Of a stretch of DNA of 64,000 nucleotides, positions 10,605-21,543 are shown piece after piece. This stretch comes from Quillaja saponaria (Eukaryota; Streptophyta; Magnoliopsida; Fabales; Quillajaceae), in NCBI GenBank assembly GCA_029379385.1, contig CM055617.1, positions 806,001 through 870,000 of the forward strand, in the 5' to 3' direction. The position numbers and the translations under genes are program-made. The notes under the pieces were generated by a model. That model saw nothing but the letters and a program-made list of their open reading frames with translations, searched no databases and was not told the DNA's origin. Each line of letters starts with the position of its first letter. Within the stretch, counting starts at the first letter, position 1.

Positions 10605-12962
10605 ATGAAACCACCTGAATATCATTCCCAAATTTCTAAGCTCATGTCTACTGCCATTTTTTTCCTTTTCATTGCTGCAATTTTCACTGCAGATGCTCAA
10701 CAAGGACGATCCAACATAAGCCAAGGTTCTTCATTAAGTCCCAGAAGCAACTCATCCTGGTTATCTAGTAATGGTTTGTATGCCTTCGGATTCTACCAGC
10801 GGGAAAATGGCTATTATGTTGGCATTTTTCTGGCAGGGATTCCCCAGAAAACTGTAGTTTGGACAGCCAACAGAGATAGGTCTCCAGTCTCCAGTGACGT
10901 TACATTGCTTTTCACTACTGATGGAAGACTTGTCCTGCAATCAAAACAAGGAGTAGAGACAAACATTGTGAATCCTTCCGAGCTTGTTACCTCAGCATCT
11001 ATACTTGATTCTGGGAACTTTGTTCTCTACAATTCTAATGGAGAAGTGTTGTGGCAGAGTTTCGAAAACCCAACTGATACCCTCTTACAAGGTCAGCATC
11101 TCCCTGCAGCAGCCGAACTGTTTTCAAGTGTTTCAGAAACCAACCCTGCAACAGGAATATTCCGTCTTAAGATGCAAACAGATGGCCACCTGGTGCAATA
11201 CCCCGTTGAAACACCAGACACCGCTGAGTATTCTTATTGGGCTTCTGATACGGCTGGTGCAGGACCAAATGTGACACTGAAATTGGATGAAAATGGTCAT
11301 CTGTACCTACTCAATGAAACTGGTCTATATATAAAAAATCTCACGGCAGGATATCCCACAAGGGAAGTAGTCTATCTGATGAGAATTGATGCAGATGGGA
11401 TCCTACGATTGTATTCACATGCGTTAGATAAGAACTCTGAATGGTCAACCTTATGGTCATCTTCAGGTAACAAGTGTGACCCCAAGGGCCTGTGCGGCCT
11501 TAACGGGTTCTGTGTTACAAATGATCAAGAAGCTGAGTGTAAATGTCTTCCAGGATTTGCTCCAGTTCACCTAGGCAACTGGACTTCAGGCTGTGAAAGA
11601 AATTTCACTGCAGAAAGCTGCAAAGGCAAAAATTCAAGTGTCGGACAAAACATTGTACCTGTACCTAATACCAAATGGGAAAATGAGCCGTATTCAGTTC
11701 TTTCATTACCAACCGAAGAAGACTGTGGAAAAGCTTGTTTGGAGGACTGTTTTTGTGAGGCTGCCCTCTTCAAAGAAGGAAGTTGCCAAAAACAGAGACT
11801 TCCAATGAGATATGGAGTAAGACAGTTGAGTGACTCAACAGTGGCTTTAGTCAAGTTATATACATCTACACCTGCCAAAACCAGGGCAGAAACAAAAAAG
11901 AGCAAGGAGCTTCAAAAAGGCATCCTAGCTATAAGTGTCTCCTTTCTTGCCTTTGCATTCATCATCCTGGGAATTTCTGGAATTGCAATTCACCGATACA
12001 GTATCCGCCGATGTAAAAGACTCTCCCCCATTGACAACCTCGGACTGAATGAGGATGTCGGTCCAAGATTATTTACTTATGCAGAAGTTGAGAATATGAC
12101 TAATGATTTTAAAGAAGCAATTGGCAGGGGAGCATTTGGAACAGTTTTCAAAGGAGTAACATTGGATGGCCAATTGGTTGTGGCAGTTAAGAGACTGGAA
12201 AAACTGATAGCTGAAGGGGAAAGAGAGTTTCAGACGGAGGTGAGAATTATCGGGCAAACTCATCACCGGAATCTGGTCCGACTGCTAGGTTTTTGCCTTG
12301 ATGGACAACATAGGCTTTTGATTTATGAGTACATGAGCAATGGGTCTCTTGCAGATGTCCTCCACACACCTGCAAGGCAACCTTGTTGGGATGAAAGAAT
12401 TAGAATTGCTCGTGACGTAGCAAGAGGTATTCTCTATCTCCATGAAGAGTGTGAGACACAGATTATTCACTGTGACATCAAACCTCAAAACATACTCATG
12501 GATGATTATGGGCGTGCAAGAATATCTGACTTTGGAATGGCAAAGCTACTCAAGCCAGACCAAACCAAAACCTTTACTGGGATAAGAGGGACAAAGGGGT
12601 ATGTCGCTCCAGAGTGGCACAGAAAATTACCTGTGACGGTTAAAGCAGATGTCTACAGCTTTGGTATAGTATTATTGGAGATCATAAGTTGTCGACGGAA
12701 TGTAGACTGGAGCCTCCCTGAAGAAGAAGCTATTATAGAAGACTGGGTCTATGATAGTTTTCAGGCTGGTGATCTAAGGAAGCTGGTGGGTGATGAAGAG
12801 GTCGACAAGAGACAATTGGAAAGGATGGTTAAAGTGGGACTTTGGTGCATCCTAGATGAACCTTCACTCCGTCCTTCAATGAAAAAGGTGCTACTTATGT
12901 TGGAAGGCACGGTAGACATCCCAACGCCTCCTAGTCCCACTTCCTTTCTTAGCACTGTTTAA
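10605..12962 (+). CDS. G-type lectin S-receptor-like Ser/Thr kinase (RLK1/LECRK-like), intact copy 2
   Basis: A single-exon plasma-membrane receptor kinase of 785 residues. Order of domains: signal peptide (STAIFFLFIAAIFTADA, after either Met1 or Met14); bulb-type mannose-binding lectin domain (about 35-150, with VVWTANRDRSPV); a Cys-rich EGF/PAN region (about 285-420, with CDPKGLCGLNGFC and EEDCGKACLEDCFCEAALF); one membrane span (about 440-465, GILAISVSFLAFAFIILGIS); and a kinase domain from about 500 (GRGAFGTVFKG, VAVKRLEKL, HCDIKPQN, DFGMAK, GYVAPEW). The catalytic loop has HCD instead of HRD, which makes it a non-RD kinase, common among receptors with roles in immunity. Family length is usually about 780-810, so the gene looks complete. 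The internal ATG at 10644 would place the signal peptide right at the N-terminus and may be the true start. The ligand cannot be inferred. Confidence 0.93.
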   Translation: MKPPEYHSQISKLMSTAIFFLFIAAIFTADAQQGRSNISQGSSLSPRSNSSWLSSNGLYAFGFYQRENGYYVGIFLAGIPQKTVVWTANRDRSPVSSDVTLLFTTDGRLVLQSKQGVETNIVNPSELVTSASILDSGNFVLYNSNGEVLWQSFENPTDTLLQGQHLPAAAELFSSVSETNPATGIFRLKMQTDGHLVQYPVETPDTAEYSYWASDTAGAGPNVTLKLDENGHLYLLNETGLYIKNLTAGYPTREVVYLMRIDADGILRLYSHALDKNSEWSTLWSSSGNKCDPKGLCGLNGFCVTNDQEAECKCLPGFAPVHLGNWTSGCERNFTAESCKGKNSSVGQNIVPVPNTKWENEPYSVLSLPTEEDCGKACLEDCFCEAALFKEGSCQKQRLPMRYGVRQLSDSTVALVKLYTSTPAKTRAETKKSKELQKGILAISVSFLAFAFIILGISGIAIHRYSIRRCKRLSPIDNLGLNEDVGPRLFTYAEVENMTNDFKEAIGRGAFGTVFKGVTLDGQLVVAVKRLEKLIAEGEREFQTEVRIIGQTHHRNLVRLLGFCLDGQHRLLIYEYMSNGSLADVLHTPARQPCWDERIRIARDVARGILYLHEECETQIIHCDIKPQNILMDDYGRARISDFGMAKLLKPDQTKTFTGIRGTKGYVAPEWHRKLPVTVKADVYSFGIVLLEIISCRRNVDWSLPEEEAIIEDWVYDSFQAGDLRKLVGDEEVDKRQLERMVKVGLWCILDEPSLRPSMKKVLLMLEGTVDIPTPPSPTSFLSTV

Positions 12963-14031
12963 GTTTGTACCTTGCTTGTTTGCATGTCACTTGACACAAT
13001 GTTACCATCTTTAAGGCCTATGCCTATCTATATTCAATAATATGTGCTACTGCTAAGTAATACTCTACTATTAAAAAGAGGTGTCTTCTTGTCTAAAACC
13101 TATGAATGATCATGAGCTTTTCAGCAAGCATCAAGATCACAAATCATCTGAATTAGGAATTAGAGAACAATCACTTTGCATAAATAATCATACTAGAATC
13201 CCAAACATTTAATTAGAATGAGTCATAGTGGCAGCATGGTGTTCAGTGTTCATCAAGCACATAAGTGAAGAGAAGTGAGCTTATCAAATTTGTGTCAATG
13301 GAAAAAAAAAAAAAAAAAAAGGCTCTCCCGATGCACAAAGTGCTACCCGGCTATTGCGGGGTAGTAGGAGGGTGGGCGCACATGTATGCAGTCTTTCCCT
13401 TACATTTCTGCAAAGAGGCTGTTTTCACGCCTCGAACCCGTGACCTACAGGTCACTCAAAGAACAACTTACCGTTGCGCCAAGGCTCGCCCTCTTAGATA
13501 TATATTAAGAGGCATGTCTAATGAGCTATATAAATATATATTAAAAAGAAGTACAACTCTGTAAGAAGCATGCTCACAGGAAAAGCTGACATTAAAGAAA
13601 CTATATGCGGTTAAGATACAACAAAAGCAAAATAAGATGCTTTATATTAAGAACAAGATAAAATAAGAGGAGGAGGAATGCTGAGAAAAAGGTAAGTTAC
13701 TGTAAATAGTAATACTTGTATAACTGAAAAGTCGAACAGACGATGTTGATAACTACAAATAAATTTTTACATAGACTTGCGTTGTCAGTCAAAATTACAA
13801 ATGTAAAGCGAGATTACAAGAAAATCTGATAATCCGAAGAAATATACATGAAGCTTATGTTGGAAAAGTTATCAAAAGAGGCAAGTCAAAGAGGAAAACA
13901 GATACTGCTGTCAATATATCCAGGGCATCAGTTAGGAGCACCTTAGACTGTGAAAAGATGATTGCTCAATTCAGTTTCACTCGATGTAGAATTTAAGAAG
14001 CAATATGTCACAATTCATTCTTTTTCCATCA
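12963..14031. other. 3' flank of the receptor kinase, with SINE and the convergent DUF167 end
   Basis: Contains duplicated 3' flank, the SINE at 13302-13496 and, from 13866, unique sequence leading into the DUF167 3' UTR. The 99-codon open frame across 13265-13564 runs through the SINE and is not a gene. Confidence 0.6.
13302..13496 (-). mobile_element. Au-like tRNA-derived SINE, inverted
   Basis: Read on the minus strand from about 13496, it starts GGGCGAGCCTTGGCGCAACG, an A-box-like head. It continues to a pol III B-box-like GGGTTCGAGGC, then an AACAGCCTCTTTGCAGAAAT body, and ends GGGAGAGCC followed by a run of about 19 T (13302-13320). This matches the widespread plant Au SINE as I remember it. 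It is absent from duplication unit 1, where the matching position holds about 110 bases of unrelated sequence, so insertion came with a local replacement or deletion. I could not find a clean target-site duplication. Confidence 0.75.
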
Positions 14032-15519
14032 CTAGCCTTTTGATTCTTTACTCAAAGAGTCAAAAACATTTTCTAAACTTACTTCCTCGACAATCACTAT
14101 CTTATCCCTTGATTTGGAACCAGAACCTATAGATAGTTGCCGTCGTTTTACCCCTAAGACCTGTTATCACCATAGGAGTGTTAAGAGTTAGTTACATTGT
14201 ACCAATACCACATCCTTTCAAACATATGAGATAGGCTGAAGGATGACTGGGGGTATGTTGAGAAAGAAATGCAGAATTAAAAAAGTGAAGCCCGAAGTTT
14301 TATGATGATAATTTTCAACCACATGAAATGAAAAATTTCAGACACAGCCTTTTCACCAAAGGAGGAAAATAAAACTTCCAACTCACTCTGATTACTTATT
14401 TAAAGAAATGCAGATATCAGCCACACCGATAACCAATGCCAATTCTTCAGACTTTTTTCCTCACAGGTAGTATCACTAATTACGAGGTTTCCATGAAAAA
14501 AAAATATATATATATATATATTTTGCAGCCACAAGCATCAATTTCTCAGCTTCAAAACTTTATTCTTACAAATTTGACTTCAATTATAACAGAACCAAAG
14601 AGATCCGCGGAAGCGCCTCTCACATAGTAATCAACAGTAATAATTAATTGGCAGTTACTCACTTCCTCCTACGAGTTAAGAATTTTATTGGGAACTATGG
14701 AGTATGTATTCTGAAACTCTTTGAAATTATTGAGTCAAAAATACTAGCTTGGAAACAATTAAAAAGAACCTCATAGGTTTAGTTAAAAACAAATGTAGTT
14801 ACTAATATAATGCCATGATAAAAAGCCTTTATTGCAACCCAATTAGAATTTTTCCAAAAAAACAATATTAAAAGTTTAATCGAAGAAGTTAACGAAAGAA
14901 GCCTTAGGATCAAATGTTTCACATCCAGATTATCTTAGCATAAGATTAATATCAATCAAACACCCGTGCCACTCTCAAAAACCATTTTTTCTCTACTTTG
15001 CAATAATAATGCCAGTTAACATACAAAATCAAAACCCAAAATCCTCTAAAGTGGTTTTATTGACCCATTTTCCATCTCTTCACTTTGAGTCGAAAATATC
15101 AAAAATTCAAATCTATAGCAGAAAAATTTTAAAAATTGATCTTTGAAAGAAAAAAATTGAAAAGAAAGAAACTTACGGAGCTGATGTACTCGAGAAGTGC
15201 TGCGTTTGCTTCTCCATCTTTGGCGGGTGCGTCAATTTGTACTCCTAATGCTTCATCACTGAAATCTGAAATTCTATATTCATCAAAAACAAAACCCAAA
15301 AATAAAAAATATTTGTATATTATTATATATTTTGATGTCAGACTGAGAGAGAGGGAGACCTGTGATGGAAGAGGTTTTGGAGCCGGGCTTGGCGTGAATG
15401 GTAATGGCAACAGAGGAAGGAGGGATGGAGCGAATACAAGATGGGAAGTTGTTGGGTTTTACAGACTGAGTTGACTCGGACGAGCTAGGTTTCCCTTTGC
15501 CTCTCTTGGCCGGCGGCAT
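14032..15519 (-). CDS. DUF167/UPF0235 (YggU-like) family protein
   Basis: Three exons on the minus strand, 15519-15360, 15265-15177 and 14160-14032, encode 125 residues, the usual size of this small conserved alpha/beta family (bacterial YggU, human C15orf40). Molecular function is unknown. Diagnostic segments are [39 protein letters not shown] and the Gly/Ser-rich core [20 protein letters not shown]. Introns are phase 1 then phase 0. The last exon reads through a possible GTAAGT donor at about 14082 to give [18 protein letters not shown] and a TAG, which fits the family C-terminus, so I take no further exon. The first 35 residues are basic and Ser/Pro-rich. It lies tail to tail with the receptor kinase and upstream of the ATG1t 3' end, as I recall for At1g49170 and At1g49180. 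Confidence 0.88.
14504..14520. repeat. AT dinucleotide run
   Basis: Short AT microsatellite after an A run, inside intron 2 of the DUF167 gene. Confidence 0.7.
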
Positions 15520-17323
15520 CTCAACACTTTCCGATAACTGGCAGGTTTGTTCCTGTTTGTCCGATGAAGATTGAAGGCTGCTACCCGAAATCCTAGCTGT
15601 GTGCCTCGGTTGCTCTCAAACATTGACTAACCCAAGCAAAATTGTTAGTTCCTAAAATTTATCTCTTAATTTACTTTTTTGTCCCTACTGTATAAAAAAT
15701 TACTAGCTCATCATTTTATTTTATTTTTTCGGTAAAAAGAGCTGAATTCGATTTTAAATTTTTGATATACAACATAAAAAGAAAGTCACTGCACCCATAA
15801 AAAAATATATAAAAATGCTAATAATTTTCCTTTTTTTTTTTTAAACAAAATAAGATTTGTTGTAATTAAAGTACCACAATTTTTTTAATTTTGTACCCAA
15901 AGTATTTTTTTTTTTTTTTTTTTTTCAATTTCATCTCAAATTTGTTAGTACATTTATAATGTGTTACTAAAGACTAATATTTTTAACATTTTAACGAAAA
16001 TTGTTGATTTGATTTAAAATATAATTTTTTGGATAACATTTAGAAAAAATATACGATAAATCGATATATGAGCTAAGGCTCCCATGTCCTGCCGTCTCTC
16101 CGAAATAATACCTAATAAAATATTTGAAGTTGTATAAGTATTTTTGTCCAAAATATTAAAGGGTGATAGACTTGAAGAACACATTGCAATATTTTAAAAA
16201 TGTTAGAATAAAATTGATATAAATATGTTATTTTAAAAATTGTAGATGTTATTTTACTTTTTTTTTTAATTATTTTTTTCTTTCCTCTCTCAACAGCTAA
16301 ACAAATAAATCACAAAGAAAAATCTTAGATCCTCCAATGCAATTTCGATCTCATCAGATACATACTAAATTATTTTTTGTCTCAAAATTCAATTTCATCC
16401 ATAGAATTTTAGAAAGAATATATTCTTTTAAATCTATACAATATGTACATCATCATCACATTATGAATAATCAAATAACCTAAATGTGACATTGATAAAA
16501 AGCTATATAAAAATAAGAAAGAAAAAAGATAATCAATTTAGTTATTTTCTTTGTCCTTCACTTTCTAGGCAGCTAAGCAAAGAAATTATAAGAAAGCCAA
16601 TATATATTCGAATCCCCTTTATTTGTAAGAAGCTGAAGGTATTATTACAGGTCAATTTATTCGAGAACCGAGTCCTCAATACGAATCCCTTCTAATAAAA
16701 AAGTAAAATACAATGAAGATTTGATTTAACCCACATTTACTAGTACAAGCCATGGTCATCATGCTTTATGTTATATGGACTTTTATATCACTATTAAAAG
16801 TGAAACTATTCTACATAACGCAGCTATTCCAACAAAAAGAATATGACTAATGGTCAATAGTAGACCATTAATACATTGTGTGACTTTGGTCTGTTAGACT
16901 CAAATAATTTTCTTAGTGATAGATAATTAGATATCGTATCAAAGTAGGGCAGTCATTGGCAATTGTCACATTACATCCCACTTTCATAATGTTCTCTATT
17001 TGATTTTCTTAATGATAATGAAATCCAAAGACCAACACTATTTTGATGTTTTTTCTTTCGTTCTGTAAAAAAAAAAAAGTGTCAATATTGCTAACATGAC
17101 TGCAGGACCATCTTTCAGATGTTACCCGTCATTGTGGAAAACTTCTATCACATTATGGGAATAATCATATCATTTCAATTGTCACCAAGTACAAGGATCC
17201 TCAATAATTTCCTACTAGTTTTCCAGCTTGAGGGATATCCAGATTAGCAGGAAATGATTTGATCTCGCGATGTTATGTAAACCTGCTAATTCTTGATCTT
17301 AAGAACCAACATAAAGCATAAAA
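15520..17323. other. AT-rich spacer between the DUF167 and ATG1t genes
   Basis: Holds the DUF167 promoter (first 150 bases, GC-richer) and then AT-rich sequence with several T runs (near 15830 and 15907). No coding region, RNA gene or clear transposon was recognised. Confidence 0.55.
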
Positions 17324-20300
17324 TTATCCAGATATTTGTTTTGATGATTTAACAACAACCTGCTTGGTCCTTGGTGCTTGGTGCATGGATCCTGCAGCAT
17401 CTGAATTCCAGCAAATTGCCATGAAATCCCCATTAGAAAGAAATCTATGCAAACAAAACTCATCAAAGGTGAGGCGGGCCACTGCAAAAAAGTGCAGAAT
17501 ACAGATACTTAAAGGGTATATCAAGTGATCATGTAAAAGTAACTCAAACAATACTTTTTCAAGGGAAGGAGGGGGATATATCATAAAGATATTTGAAGTT
17601 AACAAAGGCAAGGTGCTGAACCTGGGTTTATAGATAGTAGTCTTGAGCATATATCGAGACAGTCTGGATGCAACATTGAAAGGATGAGAGGAGAAAATGG
17701 AAGACAGTTACATGAGTTGATATTTTGCAGCAGCTGAAAATTATGAAATCAGCAACTTAAGTTTAGTAGCAATCAGATGTACATGTTTTGAAAATCTGTC
17801 ATTCAGAATTATGGCAGTACCTTGACAATGTTCCTACCAGTGAAAGGCGGGTAGCCATTAAGAAGCTCAAAAAGGATAGCGCCAACACTCCACATGTCAG
17901 CCTACATTATAAAATGAATTTCAGTTTTTCCCCATATATGATGAACCAGGAGATTGAACACTCCCAAGTCAGACCTTTTCATCATATCTTTGGAACTGAA
18001 GAACTTCTGGAGCCATGTATGGAGGGGACCCACAAACTGTCTCAGCATAATCACCAGGATGTACAGTTCTGCACACATTATGAAAGGAATATTAAGTTTC
18101 CAGACTTTCACAGTGGGTTACAGAATTAGTAATCCTTACCTCGAAAGACCAAAATCAGCTATCTTTAGCACTGCATCACCCTCAGAGCTTGATAGTAGAA
18201 TGTTCTGCTCCAATAATAGCACCAACGAAACCACTTTAATTTCCAATCTCAAATATATTTTGTTTTTAAAATATTTACCAAATCATGATTCTCAAAATCT
18301 CAAGTCACACTTAGGAGTAGTTATGGAATTTCAGCAAGCTTTTTCCCCTGGAATGAAGGTTCCTGCAATTTTATTCGCGAGTTTAAATCCACAGATGTGA
18401 CATGGAAAAAGTTGAAAACTAATGTTAAGCTTAAACAGATACAGGATTGCACTAAAACAGTCTTCTACCAATCCAACTCCTAGAGTACTCACAATTCCAA
18501 ACTTTTCACTATTCATTTTGACTTTCAAAGTACAGGTGTGGAAAGGTCAACTATTGGATAAATCTACAAACTCATAACCGTAAGCAAAAGCAAAAATGGC
18601 CCCTAGGCCCTAGCCCATCTCCTGATAAATCACAGTGTGCTTCCTAAGGATCTAACCCATAATAGATTCATAAGCAACTCCTCTTATCATGGAGCGTGCT
18701 GCCATTTGTATTCATTTACAAAACAAACAAGAGTTTATTAGATGCACTGCGTTTATACATGGGTGGTAAAAATAAACCAAAACCACATCTTGAAAACAAC
18801 TCAAAGAAAGATGCAGCCAACCAAGTCAACCATGAATTTTCCTTTAATGTCAATTGCCATAGATGCTGCAAACCACATAGATGTAAATGGTTTGTGTATA
18901 ACAGGTACCCTGTCCGTTGTACCCAGTCGGATAAAGTTCGGGTAAACTAAAGTTACTAAACGGATAATGTGCAGATATGGATTTTAAAATTTGTTCAGGT
19001 ACGGGTTGTGGGTAACTTATTTGTATACCCGGAGGGTACGGGTAAGGATATGGATAGTATAATTGTTGACAGGTATGAGTGCAGGTATTTTACTATCTGG
19101 CCCATCATTCCTAAACCACATCAGCCATGCATTTTTTGAACATGAATTCCTAACTGTCAACAAAAAATTATCTTACCTCTGGTTTTAAGTCTCTGTGAAT
19201 GATGTGGTGAGAGTGTAGTACTTTTAAACCAGCCCCTGCACCAAATAAGTCAATCTAATTAGTGAAGAGCAAAGAACAAGCAACAGTTAAAAAAGAGAAG
19301 TCTACTACAAATTGGAATCCAAATAAGAAGATACCAAGCTGCTGCATAAATTTTCTGGCAATGGGTTCTTGAACTCTCCCATGGTGTTGAATATAAGAAG
19401 ACAGATTTCCTCCTTCACAAAACTCCAGGACAAGATTTGTGCAGCCATCAGCCTGTGGATGGAAGAGGTTGGAAATTAAGCTTGAGGACGAAATAAGAGG
19501 AACAGACAGTTAAAGTTCTTATAGATAGCGTATGCAAGCTCCTATGAATTAATAAATCCTTAAATTTAACAATTGAATAAAGATTATTGCAGGTACGTCG
19601 TATAGAAAAACTTATGCACAATTCATAGCTGAAAATGCAAAAGATGTTTATGCCAAATTTCTCATTGTCCTTGTCAAGGTTAATAACTAAACAAGAAAGT
19701 TAGAAACTACCAATGTAGAGTTTGGAGATGTTGATGCATGCTTATTAAGCCCTGACATGAGCAGTGAACTTACCTTGAGTAGAATTCTCCCTCTATTCTT
19801 TCTTTCCTATACAGATTGACAGGAAAGAGTTCCTGTAACTGTAATAATTAATACTAAGTTTTGACTGCTGAATTTTTAATTTCGGAAACCTTCTTCTTTC
19901 AATCCATATAAGGCTAGGTCTTTTTTTTTTTTCTTTTTTTTTTTCTGAGAGGTGGAGCTTCAGGCTATAAGGCTTAATCTTACATCCCACTAGTTCCATT
20001 AGGATAGTCTATTCAGCTAATTCTGTTTCACTTTTGCAGCTTGTTTCTTGTCCTCATTCTATGCTTTTGCAGACTAAATAAATTGCCTTCTGGCTCAAAA
20101 CGTTTCTACACCCAATATTGTCATATTAGTCTGGAAAATTTTATCTCAGTAAAGATGTTGTATTACTCCAAATCAAAGCAGATTTTCGCAAAACCCCCCA
20201 TTGTAAGTTAAATGAACTGGGAAAACAATTTCGAAATATTATATGCAGTACAAACCAAAAATTAACCTAATTCATCATACAGAAAGTGGTAATCATGGAG

Positions 20301-20728
20301 ACTGCTCAAGACCGAAAATAAGGAAATGGGTAATTAATTCCAACAAAGTCGATGCGCAACCCATTCCACATCCAAATTCGCATTTATCCATTTCCAAAAA
20401 GTATTTACAATGGGAAACTCGAGAGTGAGAGACCCATCATCAAAATTAGCAAAAAGGGTAAGCAATAATGGACCTGGAAAACGTTGAGGAGGCGAATTAT
20501 GTTAGGGTGATTGACAGAGGACAAGAAATTGAGCTCGCAATCCAAACATTTCTTAAGGCGCCGATTGAGTCTCGAATGGTAGACCTGCTTCACCGCCACC
20601 TCTTCGCCGCTCAATCTGTGCTGTGCTTTCCACACGGTGGAGAAGGAACCTTCCCCCAGCTTTGACTTCAGAATGTAGTCGCCGACTGTAGACGAACCAG
20701 ATACAATAGGTATGGTCTTGGGCTCCAT
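17324..20728 (-). CDS. ATG1t: ATG1t-like autophagy Ser/Thr kinase (short ATG1/ULK homologue)
   Basis: ATG1 kinases start autophagosome formation together with ATG13. Eight minus-strand exons fit GT-AG borders and phase: 20728-20474, 19452-19335, 19235-19177, 18204-18140, 18068-17975, 17901-17821, 17733-17622 and 17481-17324. They give 313 residues. The kinase domain fills residues 17-280: [10 protein letters not shown]-loop, Lys47 in VAVK, HRD at 138-140, DFG at 161-163, then [11 protein letters not shown] and [14 protein letters not shown]. Only about 35 residues follow the kinase, so the long C-terminal region that binds ATG13 in full ATG1 is missing. That is the hallmark of the seed-plant ATG1t type. 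All key catalytic residues are present. Its 5' end is 816 bases from the stop codon of the ATG13 gene, same strand. Confidence 0.88.
18895..19090. repeat. Degenerate GGTACGGGTA-type simple repeat inside an ATG1t intron
   Basis: Within the intron between the HRD and DFG exons there is a stretch with repeated and inverted variants of GGGTA and GTACCC (for example near 18903, 18920, 19000 and 19027-19043). It looks like a decayed short-period repeat; I do not recognise a transposon. Confidence 0.4.
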
Positions 20729-21543
20729 TTCTGTTCATACAAAGCTCAACCAACAATGGTAGTCAGGCAGAATTCTTTGTTTGGAATGTTCTACAATACC
20801 TATGGGATGAGGATATTTTAAACGGTCTTATCCGGAAGGCCCCTGACAAGAAAAAAAAGATAAAATTATTTATTTGGTCCCTAAATTATGATCTATTTCT
20901 TAAATTTCCCCCTACAGATTTATATTATCAAGATTATTCGTTATATAAATTATGCTATAAATATTTTATTTATCTTAATCTGTGATAAACTCCCAAAAAA
21001 AATGCATATATAATTACTTATGTTTTTCCAACAACTTTGTCTATCATAATAGGTTGCAGGGTTGAAATTATAGAATAAATTGATTTGAGTTTTTTGAGAT
21101 TTTATGACAACATTGATCAAATTAAAATTTTAAGGATGTTCATGAAAAGTATATATCTTTGAGAACAAGGATGTTCATAAATTGAAAAAAAAAAACAACA
21201 ACAACAACAACGGGGTTGGATCCTGCCCCTCTTCTTGTTTCGTATTTAGCAGCACTACAAAACGACAAATAAAACATCTACAAAACGAGGCTTAATATTG
21301 TAGCTATATATATATATATACACAGTTACTAAGGATCACAGTAAAGTTTCAAGCATTTTATACACAGGCTATATACCAAGCCAAATGACCCACATATATT
21401 TACAGAATGGAAGATTAACGTTAGAAGGTTCAGCTGTAGGATCAAAAACATTGCATTTTTGTTTTGAGTTTTCCATATTAAACATTGGTTTAAACACCAG
21501 TTGTGCCTCTGCTGGAAGATCATCCTGCAGAAGCATAACTGGA
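20729..21543. other. Short spacer between the ATG13 3' end and the ATG1t start
   Basis: 815 bases carrying the ATG1t promoter and the ATG13 3' UTR. It contains a CAA repeat near 21197-21210 and a TA run near 21305-21320. No gene is seen. Confidence 0.6.

Larger units (their letters stand above)
9742..13865. repeat. Direct tandem duplication, unit 2 (about 4.1 kb)
   Basis: Second copy of the segment at 4558-8516. It is slightly longer, mainly because of a SINE with its poly(A/T) tract at 13302-13496. The right end fades near 13865, only about 170 bases beyond the stop codon of the convergent DUF167 gene. Confidence 0.85.

Noticed and set aside
13265..13564. Open frame of 99 codons downstream of the receptor kinase
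   Set aside because: It runs through the poly(A/T) tract and body of the SINE.
14083..14093. A GTAAGT donor in the last DUF167 exon
   Set aside because: Reading through gives a family-like C-terminus and stop; no good downstream exon was found before the receptor-kinase 3' flank.
17788..18400. Plus-strand open frames of 113 and 148 codons
   Set aside because: They are antisense to ATG1t exons 4-6 and their introns, which are strongly supported by kinase motifs.
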